A DNA stretch of 64,000 nt from Sungkyunkwania multivorans (GTDB lineage Bacteria > Bacteroidota > Bacteroidia > Flavobacteriales > Flavobacteriaceae), in the NCBI RefSeq assembly GCF_042675645.1, contig NZ_JBHTJH010000017.1, forward strand, positions 1,302,001 through 1,366,000, given 5' to 3'. Positions 24,944 to 33,697 of the stretch are shown in pieces. The notes below the pieces were generated by a model, which did not search any database, had not been told where the DNA came from, and saw only the letters and a program-made list of their open reading frames with translations. The translations under genes and the position numbers were made by a program. The stretch's first letter is position 1; each line of letters opens with the position of its first letter.

Positions 24944-24978
24944 AAAAGGGAGTAGAACTGTGGGTTCACTCCCTTTTT
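24944..24978 (+). terminator. Rho-independent terminator after the beta-barrel gene
   Basis: AAAAGGGAGT, an unpaired A, GAAC, loop TGTG, GTTC and ACTCCCTTTT form a stem of about 13 bp ending in a T-run. Confidence 0.85.
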
Positions 24979-25008
24979 ATATGATGTAAACATAAAAGTC
25001 TATAAAAT

Positions 25009-25038
25009 AAAAAAGGTGGAAGAGATTCCACCTTTTTT
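25009..25038. terminator. Second terminator-like hairpin, bidirectional
   Basis: AAAAAAGGTGGAA, loop GAGA and TTCCACCTTTTTT form a perfect 13-bp stem with T-runs for both strands. It lies 31 bp after the first terminator, so it forms a tandem stop. The rest of 25,039-25,284 holds no gene or clear motif I can support. Confidence 0.85.
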
Positions 25039-25284
25039 GCCCCAAATCTTACCATGAACTTAACCTACTTATGCTATGGTGATACGAATATAACACCCTT
25101 ACCATTACTGCAGCAACAAAATAAGATGAAACGTCGTTTTATCGGATAAACGGTAACAGGGTTTCGTGCGAATCACCATATATAGTTAGATGTTGTAAGA
25201 ATTATTTTATAAGCAGTGCAATTGGTTGACCACAACAGCTATGTTGCGGCTTTTGTCTATTTTTACGGATCAAATGTATTCAGA

Positions 25285-27249
25285 TTGATTTCTAAATCTA
25301 CCATAGATAAAGTTTTTGAAACTTCCCGCGTCGAGGAGGTGATCGGTGATTTTGTGCAGTTAAAGAAATCGGGCTCAAATTTTAAGGGATTAAGCCCGTT
25401 TACAGACGAGCGCACACCTTCTTTTATGGTGTCTCCGGTGAAGCAGATCTGGAAGGACTTTTCTAGTGGCAAAGGAGGTAATGTCGTTGCCTTTTTGATG
25501 GAGCATGAACATTTTTCGTATCCTGAGGCGATAAAATATCTTGCAAAGAAGTACAATATCGAAATAGAAGAGACCGAACAGACCAACGAAGAAAAGCAGC
25601 AGGCAAGTGAACGAGAAAGCATGTACTTGGTCTCTGAATATGCCAATAAATATTTTCAGAGGACCTTATGGGAATCAGAGGCTGGAAAGGCGATTGGACT
25701 CACATATTTTAAAGAAAGAGGATTTACCGATGAGACGATAAAGAGGTTTGGTCTAGGATATTCGCTCGATCAATGGGAGGCTTTCACTAAGGAAGCGCTT
25801 AAAGATGGTTATCAGCTAGAATTTTTAGAGAAGACAGGATTAACGATCGTAAAAGGAGACAGAAAGTTCGATCGATTCAAAGGACGTGTCATGTTCCCGA
25901 TCCGCAGTATGTCCGGAAGGGTTTTGGGTTTTGGAGGTAGGATTCTTACGAACGATAAGAAGGCAGCGAAATATCTCAACTCCCCAGAGAGTGATATTTA
26001 CCATAAAAGCAAAGTGCTCTACGGGATCTATCATGCAAAACAATCGATAGCGAAGGAGGACAATTGTTATCTGGTTGAAGGATATACCGACGTTATTCAA
26101 TTCAGTCAGCGAGGTGTAGAAAATGTGGTTGCCTCCAGCGGGACTGCTCTAACTCCAGAACAGATACGACTTATCAATAGACTCACTAAAAACATTACGG
26201 TGCTCTTTGATGGAGATGCTGCAGGGCTTCGCGCCTCCCTTCGCGGTATCGACCTCATTTTAGAGCAGGGCATGAATGTAAAGGTCTGCACTTTTCCCGA
26301 AGGCGAAGATCCTGATAGCTTTGCCAAGAAAACCCCCCTTGAAGAACTGGTGCGTTATCTGCAGGAGCAGTCAAAGGATTTCATTCAATTCAAGGCTTCG
26401 CTATTAATGCGTGAAGCCAAGGGAGACCCCATAAAAAGAGCCTCTGTCATTGGGGATATTGTGAATAGCATTGCGAAAATTCCCAATCGTATTCAACGCG
26501 AAGTATATATTCAAGAGTGTTCGCGCATCATGGACATTTCAGAAGAGGTACTCTTTAATACCTTGGCGCAGATCAGCAATAAGGAGCTCAAAGAGGCCAA
26601 TAAAAAGTACAAGCAAGAGCAGCGGGCTTTCGACGTCGTTAAGAATGAGGTGGCTCAAGAGACTTCCAAGGTAGATAGACTCAATGTCCTAGAGATGAGT
26701 CTCATTAAAAGTTTGCTTATCTATGGGGGAAAGGAAGAGGATTTCGAGGACCTGTTGCTCAAGGAAAATGAGGAGGGTGAATTGACTCTGGAGCCAGAAG
26801 TATTCAAAGCGAAGGTCTACGAAAAGATGTATCTCGACCTTCAGCAAGACGAAGTGGCCTTTGCCAATGAGCAGTTCAATTTCCTTTTTAACGAACTGGT
26901 AAAGAGGTATAGTGAAAATGACGACTTTTCCGTTGATGCGATCATCAATGAGATAGACCCGGAGATCGCAGGTGAAATAACAGGAATGTTAATGGATGAA
27001 GAGCAGTATGATCTGCACGATTGGGAGAGTCAGAACATTTTTCCTAAAGATCGAGATACCGGCGTGGCGCAGCAAGTTAGCGAGACGATATTGAACCTTC
27101 GTTGTTACCTTATCGATGAAAAGGTAAAAGAATTACAACAAAAAACCAGCGAAAATAAAGATGGTAGCAATGTTGAGGTCCTTGAAGAGATCCAAAATTA
27201 CTACCATCTAAAGGTGTTGTTGTCTAAAAAACTCAGACGTGTCGTCTAA
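25285..27249 (+). CDS. dnaG: DNA primase
   Basis: Makes RNA primers for the replication fork. The 654-residue protein starts at TTG 25285, chosen because homologues begin with the ISKSTIDKVFE segment; a frame upstream to 25216 also exists but is not conserved-looking. The N-terminal zinc-binding region is recognisable in sequence (GLSPFTDERTPSFMVSP, then DFSSGKGGNVV) but its Cys/His ligands are replaced by Ser, Thr and others. The RNA polymerase and TOPRIM domains follow (LVEGYTDVIQF, VLFDGDAAGLRAS). A helical C-terminal region for helicase binding ends the protein. It ends convergently against the response-regulator gene with a 4-bp overlap. Confidence 0.95.
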   Translation: MISKSTIDKVFETSRVEEVIGDFVQLKKSGSNFKGLSPFTDERTPSFMVSPVKQIWKDFSSGKGGNVVAFLMEHEHFSYPEAIKYLAKKYNIEIEETEQTNEEKQQASERESMYLVSEYANKYFQRTLWESEAGKAIGLTYFKERGFTDETIKRFGLGYSLDQWEAFTKEALKDGYQLEFLEKTGLTIVKGDRKFDRFKGRVMFPIRSMSGRVLGFGGRILTNDKKAAKYLNSPESDIYHKSKVLYGIYHAKQSIAKEDNCYLVEGYTDVIQFSQRGVENVVASSGTALTPEQIRLINRLTKNITVLFDGDAAGLRASLRGIDLILEQGMNVKVCTFPEGEDPDSFAKKTPLEELVRYLQEQSKDFIQFKASLLMREAKGDPIKRASVIGDIVNSIAKIPNRIQREVYIQECSRIMDISEEVLFNTLAQISNKELKEANKKYKQEQRAFDVVKNEVAQETSKVDRLNVLEMSLIKSLLIYGGKEEDFEDLLLKENEEGELTLEPEVFKAKVYEKMYLDLQQDEVAFANEQFNFLFNELVKRYSENDDFSVDAIINEIDPEIAGEITGMLMDEEQYDLHDWESQNIFPKDRDTGVAQQVSETILNLRCYLIDEKVKELQQKTSENKDGSNVEVLEEIQNYYHLKVLLSKKLRRVV

Positions 27250-27875
27250 TATAATTCCAATGCCTTTGCTTGTTGAAGCAAGTCTACGAGATTGTCTACA
27301 TTCAACTTACGCATAAGCCGTGCCTTGTAGGTACTCACCGTTTTTTCATTAAGATTAAGCTCCTCTGCAATGTGCTTGTTTCGTCTTCCTGCTGCCAATA
27401 GCTTCAACACTTCAACTTCTCTTGTAGAGAGTCTTCTAAAGAACCTTCGAGGCTTGTTGGTGCTTTCGTCAAAGGCCAATCTTTGGGCAAGTTCATTGCT
27501 GATAAAAATACCCCCATTGGCTACCTTCAAAATGGCCTCACCGATCATATCAACGTCAACCGACTTTGCCAAATAACCAGAGGCACCCGCTTTCAAGGTA
27601 CTTACGGCGTATACATCTTCGGCCTGTGAGCTGAACATGATCACTTTAACATCTGGATGCTCTTTTTTTAGCTTTCTTAATGCCGTGATGCCATTGATCT
27701 CTGGGATGTCCATTTCCAACAGTACTACATCGACATCGTTGCTCGCAACAAAATCAAATAATTCTGAGGTTGTGGCAGCTCTCCCAATTACTTCGATGTT
27801 ATTGGAGGACTTGAAGAGCGCTTTGATTCCCTTTTGAACAATGGGATGATTATCGGCGACTAATACTTTGACCAT
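27246..27875 (-). CDS. LuxR/NarL-family response regulator
   Basis: A 209-residue two-component regulator. The N-terminal receiver domain (about residues 1-120) has the acidic pocket from the early Asp in VADNHP and the phosphorylation Asp in VVLLEMDIPE. Ser/Thr and the Lys (ASGYLAKSVD) lie later in the domain. The C-terminal LuxR-type helix-turn-helix (about 145-205) contains LSTREVEVLKLLAAGRRNK and LNLNEKTVSTYKARLMRKL. The output is transcription control. No sensor kinase gene is adjacent, so its partner is elsewhere. The target genes cannot be told from the sequence. Confidence 0.94.
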   Translation of the reverse strand: MVKVLVADNHPIVQKGIKALFKSSNNIEVIGRAATTSELFDFVASNDVDVVLLEMDIPEINGITALRKLKKEHPDVKVIMFSSQAEDVYAVSTLKAGASGYLAKSVDVDMIGEAILKVANGGIFISNELAQRLAFDESTNKPRRFFRRLSTREVEVLKLLAAGRRNKHIAEELNLNEKTVSTYKARLMRKLNVDNLVDLLQQAKALELY

Positions 27876-28065
27876 AATCCTAATTTTTAATTAATACAAC
27901 ACATGCCACAAAAAGAATAGCACTAAATAAAGTGCAAGGACGATAATGAGCCTTATGGATGGATATGCGGGGGTTGCTTCGTTTACGTTAAAGTTACTCA
28001 AAAAAACAATACGACCCTTAACAGATTCCCAGAAAAGCCTTTCATTTTTAATAAGAATGCAGATA

Positions 28066-28854
28066 TTAAAGGTAATTTTTGGGGATTTCGCATACGGGTA
28101 TTGGAATCATTTTATGCTTATTAGCACCGTTGAATTTTTTGTAGATCTCAAAGACTTTTTTTTCTCTCCCATCAAAATCGTCGGCTACCTTACCTTGATC
28201 ATCCATAGACATTGCCCATTCCAATTCGGGGTAGCTGGCGCCTATCTGGTCTTCATCACTTCTGGCGTCACCAAAAAGACCATCAGATGGAGCCGCCACT
28301 ATAATGCTATTAGGGACTTGTAAATACTTTCCAACTTCGTACACCTCGCTTTTTAAGAGATCTGCAATAGGACTTAGGTCGACGCCTCCGTCTCCATACT
28401 TGGTATAAAACCCAACACCAAAATCCTCTACCTTATTGCCAGTCCCTGCGACCAGTCTTCCCAGAAGTCCAGCATAGTAGTATAAGGTGGTCATTCTCAG
28501 TCTCGCTCGCGTATTGGCCAAGGCCATATCAACAGTGGTCTGCGATCCGTCTAATGAGACCTCGGTCTTAAATTCTTCAAAGACGGGAGTAAGGTCAACT
28601 CGGGTAGCGGTCACATTATCAAACCGTTTTTCAAGCTGTTCAATATGCTCTTGCGCCCTGCTTACATGGCTCGCCGCCTGGTGTATGGGCATCTCTATGC
28701 AAAGTGTAGGGAATCCAGTCTTGGCGCAGAGGGTAGAGGTCACGGCAGAATCGATACCACCAGAGACACCGACCACAAAGCCATTGACCTTGGCATTTGT
28801 TGCATACTTTTTTAGCCAATCTACGATGTGGTCAACAACTTTTTCTGTCTTCAT
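28066..28854 (-). CDS. nadE: NH3-dependent NAD+ synthetase
   Basis: Last step of NAD synthesis: ATP-dependent amidation of deamido-NAD. The 262-residue protein is of the short, ammonia-using type; no glutaminase domain is present. The adenylation P-loop SGGIDS is at residues 31-36. NTRARLRMTTLYYYA, GTGNKVEDFGVGFYTKYGDG and LLKSEVYEVGKYL are typical of the family. It is divergent from gldB. The 190-bp gap between it and the response regulator holds no gene that I can support. Confidence 0.95.
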   Translation of the reverse strand: MKTEKVVDHIVDWLKKYATNAKVNGFVVGVSGGIDSAVTSTLCAKTGFPTLCIEMPIHQAASHVSRAQEHIEQLEKRFDNVTATRVDLTPVFEEFKTEVSLDGSQTTVDMALANTRARLRMTTLYYYAGLLGRLVAGTGNKVEDFGVGFYTKYGDGGVDLSPIADLLKSEVYEVGKYLQVPNSIIVAAPSDGLFGDARSDEDQIGASYPELEWAMSMDDQGKVADDFDGREKKVFEIYKKFNGANKHKMIPIPVCEIPKNYL

Positions 28855-28882
28855 TGTGGTGGTTTTTTAGATTTGTAATAAA

Positions 28883-28890
28883 TACCTTTG
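28883..28890 (+). promoter_or_regulatory. Probable -7 box for gldB
   Basis: TACCTTTG is a perfect TAnnTTTG, about 70 bp before the chosen start. A TTG 26 bp upstream could serve as -33 although the spacing is long. Confidence 0.4.
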
Positions 28891-28960
28891 CCAAACAAAA
28901 ATACGCGAATCATAAAATTTAAAAAAGACCGTGGCGTTATTGCTACAAAAAATTCTTCAG

Positions 28961-29926
28961 ATGATCAAAAAAGGTATAGCATTTCTGCTATTGGCAGTAT
29001 TTTTTCTTTCCGCATGCAAAAAGGAGAATAAAGTGGAGACCGAGATCGCCAAGATTCCAGTTGAGATAGATGTGGATAGATTTGAGCAAGAGTTTTATAA
29101 AAGCCCGATCGGGCAACTGCAATCGATAAAAAGGAAGTATCCATATTTATTTCCAGTACAATATAAAGATAGTTTTTGGCTGCAGAGAAAAAAGGATACA
29201 CTGCAACTAGAACTAGTAGCTCAAGTCGATGAGACCTTTGGTGGTCTTGGGCAAGAAAAAGAAAATATCAGAGCGCTATTTCAGCATATAAAATATTATT
29301 TCCCAAGCTTTGATCCACCTCATGTGATCACCTTGACGTCCGACGTAGATTACGAGAACAAAGTGATCTATGCCGATAGCCTCTTATTGATCTCTTTAGA
29401 TACCTATTTGGGCGAGAGCAACTATCTGTACGAAGGGCTGTCGCAATACAAAAGAGCCAATATGCGAAAAAGTATGTTGTTGTCTGATATCGCCAATGCC
29501 ATTACAGGGCGAAAAGTTAGGCAGCCACAGAATCGCATATTTCTGTATCAAATGATCTACCATGGGAAAATATTGTACCTAAAGGATAAGTTGTTGCCTT
29601 TACTGCCCGACAAGGATAAGATCGGTTATTCCCAAGAACAGCTTCAATGGGCTGCTGAAAACGAACAATTCATTTGGCGCTATTTTGTTGAAAATGATAT
29701 GTTATATGAAACGGATCCTAAATTGCTTCAGCGGTTTATCTATGATGCGCCTTTCTCTAAATTCTATCTCGAAATCGATAGCGAATCTCCTGGAAGATTA
29801 GGGCAGTGGTTGGGGTGGCAGATCGTTAGAAGTTTTATGAACAATAATGACGTATCTTTGCAACAATTATTGGAGACCCCCGAAGAAGAAATCTTTAACC
29901 GTGCTAAGTACAAACCTAAAAAGTAA
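28961..29926 (+). CDS. gldB: Gliding motility lipoprotein GldB
   Basis: GldB is a lipoprotein required for gliding in flavobacteria. The 321-residue protein starts at ATG 28961, which gives a clean lipoprotein signal (KKGIAFLLLAVFFLSAC, Cys20). A GTG 30 bp upstream would only add ten residues before it. The mature part shows the family stretches VDRFEQEFY, KRKYPYLFP, DETFGGLGQ and VIYADSLLLISLDTYLG. The C-terminal LGQWLGWQIVRSFMNNN is also typical. The stop overlaps the start of gldC by one base, as in a tight operon. Confidence 0.92.
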   Translation: MIKKGIAFLLLAVFFLSACKKENKVETEIAKIPVEIDVDRFEQEFYKSPIGQLQSIKRKYPYLFPVQYKDSFWLQRKKDTLQLELVAQVDETFGGLGQEKENIRALFQHIKYYFPSFDPPHVITLTSDVDYENKVIYADSLLLISLDTYLGESNYLYEGLSQYKRANMRKSMLLSDIANAITGRKVRQPQNRIFLYQMIYHGKILYLKDKLLPLLPDKDKIGYSQEQLQWAAENEQFIWRYFVENDMLYETDPKLLQRFIYDAPFSKFYLEIDSESPGRLGQWLGWQIVRSFMNNNDVSLQQLLETPEEEIFNRAKYKPKK

Positions 29927-30261
29927 TGGCAAACCACACTTCAGAGATCAAACTCAAAGTAGAGTTAGACGAAAATAGAGTTCCCGAAAAATTGTCATGG
30001 TCCGCCGAGGATGGCGGAATCAGCGAGGAAGAGGCAAAGGCCGTAATGCTATCTGTATGGGATAGTAAACAACAGGAAACGTTGCGTATCGACCTATGGA
30101 CCAAAGATATGCCCGTGGACGAGATGAAACTGTTCTTTCATCAGACATTGGTCACCATGGCAGATACCTTTTTCAGAGCAACGCAAGATGAGAAGATGAC
30201 TGCTACCATGAAAGACTTCTGCGATTACTTTGCCGAGAAGCTCGAGTTGAAGAAGCCCTGA
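29926..30261 (+). CDS. gldC: Gliding motility protein GldC
   Basis: A 111-residue protein without a signal sequence, expected in the cytoplasm, associated with gldB genetically in flavobacteria where it improves gliding. It shows EIKLKVELDENRVPEKLSW and WSAEDGGI, which fit the GldC family, and ends in FCDYFAEKLELKK. Its ATG overlaps the last base of the gldB stop. The biochemical function is not known. Confidence 0.9.
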   Translation: MANHTSEIKLKVELDENRVPEKLSWSAEDGGISEEEAKAVMLSVWDSKQQETLRIDLWTKDMPVDEMKLFFHQTLVTMADTFFRATQDEKMTATMKDFCDYFAEKLELKKP

Positions 30262-30300
30262 CCCTAAGTAAGGATATTCTTTTTCCCCGACAATAGTCTA

Positions 30301-30675
30301 ATGACCGATACGATAGAGAAGCTCATATTCGTTTACAATGCCCGATCTGGAGCCTTGAACGCATTGATGGATGCTGGCCATAAGTTGTTTAGTCCTTCGA
30401 CATACCCGTGTAGTTTGTGTGCATTGACCTATGGGGCTTTTTCCGAGAAGAAAAAATGGAAGGCCTTTAAGCGGCAAATTGATACTCCTATCAGTTTTTT
30501 GCATATCGATGAGTTTGAGAAGGAATATGCCTCAAAGTTTCTTAATAATTATCAATATCCGGTCGTGTTAGCTGCGACTGCAAATGACCTACAGTTGGTG
30601 ATGTCCTCAAAGAAGTTGGACGCCATGGAGGATATAGATCAGCTCATCAAAGAACTGAGCAGCCTGTTGAAATGA
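30301..30675 (+). CDS. Small conserved protein of unknown function
   Basis: A 124-residue cytoplasmic-looking protein. The N-terminal half is basic and has a paired cysteine motif C-S-L-C near residue 39 (YPCSLCALTYG). The middle is Lys-rich (EKKKWKAFKRQI) and the C-terminus holds Leu-rich helix (AMEDIDQLIKELSSLLK). The protein seems conserved in Bacteroidota by its even composition, but I cannot name a family. It lies 39 bp past gldC and its stop abuts the stop of engB (convergent). It might share the gld transcript. Confidence 0.7.
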   Translation: MTDTIEKLIFVYNARSGALNALMDAGHKLFSPSTYPCSLCALTYGAFSEKKKWKAFKRQIDTPISFLHIDEFEKEYASKFLNNYQYPVVLAATANDLQLVMSSKKLDAMEDIDQLIKELSSLLK

Positions 30676-31287
30676 TCAGCGACTATTTTTTAATTCAAGA
30701 TTCACCTGTGCGATATAGTCGAGAAGTTCTTCTTTTCCAATGTCTTTAGAGGCCGAAGTGATAAAATAATTAGGCATTTCTTCCCATACATCTGCAAGTA
30801 GCTTTTCCTTGTAGATATCTATGTTTTGCTTGATCGCGTTGGGTTTCAGCTTATCGGCTTTTGTGAAGATGATAGAGAAAGGGATGCCGTTCTCTCCAAG
30901 CCATTGCATGAATTCCATATCTATTTTTTGAGGCTCATGCCTTATGTCCACCAAAACGAAGGCGGAAACCAATTGAAGCCGCTTTTCAAAATAATTGGTG
31001 ATAAATTTCTGAAAGGTCTTCTTTTGGCTCTTAGAAACACGCGCATATCCATATCCAGGCAGATCGACCAAAAACCACTCGTCATTGATCTTGAAATGAT
31101 TGATGAGCTGGGTCTTTCCAGGTCTTCCCGAAGTTTTTGCCAAGCTCTTGCGCTGCGTCAACATGTTGATCAAGGAAGACTTCCCAACATTGGAGCGGCC
31201 GATAAAGGCATATTCCGGAATCGGCTCCTTAGGGCATTTCGCAACATCGCTGTTACTCATTACAAAAGTTGCCGACTTTATTTTCAT
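30676..31287 (-). CDS. engB: Ribosome biogenesis GTP-binding protein EngB (YsxC/YihA)
   Basis: A 203-residue GTPase for assembly of the 50S ribosomal subunit. All G motifs are visible: G1 [11 protein letters not shown]2 with [10 protein letters not shown]3 DLPGYG, G4 TKAD and G5 SAS. The size is normal. The start at ATG 31287 gives the usual [13 protein letters not shown]-terminus. It lies 9 bp downstream of the alpha/beta hydrolase stop on the same strand, so they may be cotranscribed, and it meets the neighbouring plus-strand gene stop-to-stop. Confidence 0.96.
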   Translation of the reverse strand: MKIKSATFVMSNSDVAKCPKEPIPEYAFIGRSNVGKSSLINMLTQRKSLAKTSGRPGKTQLINHFKINDEWFLVDLPGYGYARVSKSQKKTFQKFITNYFEKRLQLVSAFVLVDIRHEPQKIDMEFMQWLGENGIPFSIIFTKADKLKPNAIKQNIDIYKEKLLADVWEEMPNYFITSASKDIGKEELLDYIAQVNLELKNSR

Positions 31288-31296
31288 CCTATGGGT

Positions 31297-32061
31297 TTAG
31301 AAGTTCCTCTGGGAGAGCCAAGATTCAAGGATCGTATTAAATTCTTCAGGATGTTCCATCATTGGTGCATGCCCGCATTTATCGATCCAAAACAGGTCAG
31401 AATCTGGAAGTAGACTGTGAAATTCCTCAGCGACATTTGGAGGGGTCACCGTGTCATTCTTACCCCAGATAATACCCACTGGGGTATTCATTTTAGGTAG
31501 ATCCTTTGCCATATTGTGCCTAATGGCGCTTTTGGCAATGGCCAATGTCTTGATCAATTTTCTGCGGTCGTTTACCGTGGCATAGACCTCATCCACGATC
31601 TCTTTAGTGGCCACTGTAGGGTCATAAAAGACATCTTCACTTTTTTTCTTGATAAATTCATAGTCTCCACGCTTTGGATAGCCATCTCCCATGGCGCTTT
31701 CGTAGAGCCCAGAGCTCCCGGTGATGACCAATGCCTTCACCTTTTCAGGATACATTTTGGTGTGTAACAATCCTATGTGACCACCTAGGCTGTTCCCTAA
31801 TAAAATAGCCTCATCCAGCTGTTTATGCTCTATAAACTCTTCAAGATATTTTGCAAAATTCTTCACCGTGGTTTTCAATAACGGCATATCGTAGATAGGA
31901 AGCTCTGGGATCAATACCTTATAGCCTTTCTCTGAGAAATGACCAGTGACTGATTCAAAATTACTCAATCCGCCCATTAGCCCATGAAGTATGATGATCG
32001 GCGTGCCTTCACCTACTTCTAAATAATTGAACTTTCCTTCCTTGATTAAATTGTCTTCCAT
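31297..32061 (-). CDS. Alpha/beta-hydrolase fold enzyme
   Basis: A 254-residue serine hydrolase without signal peptide. The oxyanion motif is ILHGLMGGLSNF and the nucleophile elbow is GNSLGGHIG. The acid Asp lies in IWGKNDTVTPP and the His in CGHAPMMEHPEEF, so a full catalytic triad is present. Sequence suggests the broad esterase/haloalkane-dehalogenase-like group. The substrate is not known. A TAnnTTTG box (TATATTTG) lies on the minus strand at 32088-32095, just upstream of the start. It is divergent from the mraZ operon. Confidence 0.92.
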   Translation of the reverse strand: MEDNLIKEGKFNYLEVGEGTPIIILHGLMGGLSNFESVTGHFSEKGYKVLIPELPIYDMPLLKTTVKNFAKYLEEFIEHKQLDEAILLGNSLGGHIGLLHTKMYPEKVKALVITGSSGLYESAMGDGYPKRGDYEFIKKKSEDVFYDPTVATKEIVDEVYATVNDRRKLIKTLAIAKSAIRHNMAKDLPKMNTPVGIIWGKNDTVTPPNVAEEFHSLLPDSDLFWIDKCGHAPMMEHPEEFNTILESWLSQRNF

Positions 32062-32087
32062 AGAATAGCTAACGATTTAGCAAGAGA

Positions 32088-32095
32088 CAAATATA
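32088..32095 (-). promoter_or_regulatory. Probable -7 box for the hydrolase-engB transcript
   Basis: TATATTTG on the minus strand fits TAnnTTTG and ends 27 bp before the ATG at 32061. No clear -33 element. Confidence 0.45.
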
Positions 32096-32264
32096 GGGAT
32101 TTCGTTTGTTTGTTAAACATATTAAATAATTAGCTTTTCAAAATGACATTCTCTCGAAAACATCCATTTCAAATTGCTTTTCAAGAAGATGACGCATACC
32201 TCCAAGCCCTGCTATCGCTGATAAAAACCAAGTGAGGAGCGTAATAGGGGAAGAATTTATCAAC

Positions 32265-32296
32265 AAAGTGGTAAATAGTGGTAAAATGTGGGAAAC
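32265..32296 (+). promoter_or_regulatory. MraZ operator (three GTGG repeats, 10-bp period)
   Basis: GTGGT at 32268, GTGGT at 32278 and GTGGG at 32288 follow each other with exact 10-bp spacing and A/T-rich spacers. MraZ is known to bind arrays of TGGGN or GTGGN repeats in its own promoter, so this is the likely autoregulatory site of the dcw operon. It sits just upstream of the -7 box TATATTTG. Confidence 0.8.
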
Positions 32297-32303
32297 TTTT
32301 CCA

Positions 32304-32311
32304 TATATTTG
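32304..32311 (+). promoter_or_regulatory. Probable -7 box of the mraZ/dcw promoter
   Basis: TATATTTG matches TAnnTTTG, 8 bp past the operator repeats. Transcription would start near 32316, which favours translation from TTG 32337 over TTG 32316. Confidence 0.55.
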
Positions 32312-32336
32312 ATTTTTGAACAACAAACCACATTTC

Positions 32337-32807
32337 TTGCTAAATCTGATCGGAACATACGAATGCAAGGCGGATGCCAAGGGGAGACTGATGATGCCGT
32401 CAGCTTTCAAGAAGCAATTGCTTCCCGTGTTACAAAGCGGTTTTGTATTGAAGCGTTCCGTCTTTCAGCCCTGCCTAGAACTCTACCCGATGGAGGAATG
32501 GCAATTGATGATGCAAAGGATGAATAAGCTCAATCGATTCAAAAAAAAGAACAACGACTTTATTCGGCGTTTTACGGCAGGAGTGAAAATGGTGGAAGTT
32601 GACGCCGCAGGTCGATTATTGATCCCCAAAGACCTGATTGCCTTTGCGGGAATTTCCAAAGAGTTGGTAGTTGCCTCGGCAATCAATATTCTGGAGATAT
32701 GGGACAAGGAAAAGTACGAGACCTCGGTGAATGATGACCTCGACTTTGCCGATTTGGCCGAGGAAGTTATGGGAAATGAAGATATGAGCGCAGATGAGCT
32801 ATCATGA
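32337..32807 (+). CDS. mraZ: Transcriptional regulator MraZ
   Basis: A DNA-binding protein of the AbrB/MraZ fold that controls the division and cell-wall cluster. Two SpoVT/AbrB-like repeats are visible: LIGTYECKADAKGRLMMPSA near the N-terminus and GVKMVEVDAAGRLLIPKDL in the second half. The start at TTG 32337 yields 156 residues and the family-like N-terminus; TTG 32316 would add seven residues but lies near the predicted transcription start. Its last bases overlap rsmH by 14 bp. The operator of three GTGG repeats is upstream. Confidence 0.9.
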   Translation: MLNLIGTYECKADAKGRLMMPSAFKKQLLPVLQSGFVLKRSVFQPCLELYPMEEWQLMMQRMNKLNRFKKKNNDFIRRFTAGVKMVEVDAAGRLLIPKDLIAFAGISKELVVASAINILEIWDKEKYETSVNDDLDFADLAEEVMGNEDMSADELS

Positions 32808-33690
32808 CCCAGTATTATTGAAAGAAACAGTTGATGGCCTGGCCATCAAAGAAGATGGGGTTTATGTGGATGTAACCTTCGGAGGCGGAGGACATTCCCG
32901 AGAAATTCTTAAACGACTCGGTAGCGAGGGAAGACTCTTTGCTTTTGATCAAGATGAGGATGCCTTACAAAATGCTATCGATGATGACCGCTTCACGTTG
33001 ATCAATGAGAATTTTAGATTCATCAAACGCTTTTTGCGTTTCTACGGGGTTAAAGAAGTGGATGGAGTTTTAGGTGATTTTGGAGTTTCGTCACACCAGT
33101 TCGATGTAGCCGACCGAGGATTTTCGATCCGTTTTAACGCTGAACTGGATATGAGAATGAGCAGAAAGAACGTTTTATCTGCATACGATGTGGTCAATGA
33201 TTACAGCGAACAGGACCTGAGAAAGGTACTTGCAGAATACGGGGAATTGAAGAATGCGTATGCCATTGCAAAGACCATTGTAGAAAAGAGAAAGGACGGC
33301 GATATCAAAACTGGTGATGAGCTTAAAGTGGCGATCCAGCGATTTTTGCCAAAGCACCGAGAGAACAAGGTGCTGGCGCAAATATATCAGGCCGTGAGAA
33401 TCGAGGTGAATCAGGAAATGGAGGCATTGAAAGATTTTTTGATACAATTGCCTGAAGTGGTAAAAAAAGGAGGTCGAATAAGCCTTATCAGCTATCACTC
33501 GCTCGAAGATCGATTGGTGAAGCGTTTTATCAGGGCTGGAATGTTCGAAGGAGAACCCGAAAAGGACTTCTATGGAAATGTGGAGGTGCCTTTTAAAAAA
33601 GTGGGAAAGTTGATCGTTCCAAACGAGACAGAAATAGCGAGGAACAATAGAGCCCGTAGCGCAAAGTTGCGGATCGCAGAAAAAGTTTGA
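32794..33690 (+). CDS. rsmH: 16S rRNA (cytosine-1402-N4)-methyltransferase
   Basis: RsmH (MraW) methylates C1402 of 16S rRNA, fine-tuning the P site. The 298-residue protein has the SAM-binding VDVTFGGGGHSREIL and the family motifs FDQDEDAL and GVLGDFGVSSHQFD. RGFSIRFNAELDMRM and the C-terminal SYHSLEDRLVKRF are also present. It is the second gene in the conserved mraZ-rsmH-ftsL-ftsI order and overlaps mraZ by 14 bp. Confidence 0.96.
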   Translation: MSYHDPVLLKETVDGLAIKEDGVYVDVTFGGGGHSREILKRLGSEGRLFAFDQDEDALQNAIDDDRFTLINENFRFIKRFLRFYGVKEVDGVLGDFGVSSHQFDVADRGFSIRFNAELDMRMSRKNVLSAYDVVNDYSEQDLRKVLAEYGELKNAYAIAKTIVEKRKDGDIKTGDELKVAIQRFLPKHRENKVLAQIYQAVRIEVNQEMEALKDFLIQLPEVVKKGGRISLISYHSLEDRLVKRFIRAGMFEGEPEKDFYGNVEVPFKKVGKLIVPNETEIARNNRARSAKLRIAEKV

Positions 33691-33697
33691 CAGTAGC

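Noticed and set aside
27946..28323. 125-residue plus-strand frame opposite nadE
   Set aside because: It is antisense to the clear nadE gene and shows no motif; nadE's P-loop and other motifs decide the strand.
30826..31413. 195-residue plus-strand frame opposite engB
   Set aside because: Antisense shadow of a GTPase whose G motifs are complete.
32265..32296. CRISPR or tandem repeat
   Set aside because: Only three 5-bp units with 10-bp period; this fits an MraZ operator. No CRISPR array was seen anywhere in the window.
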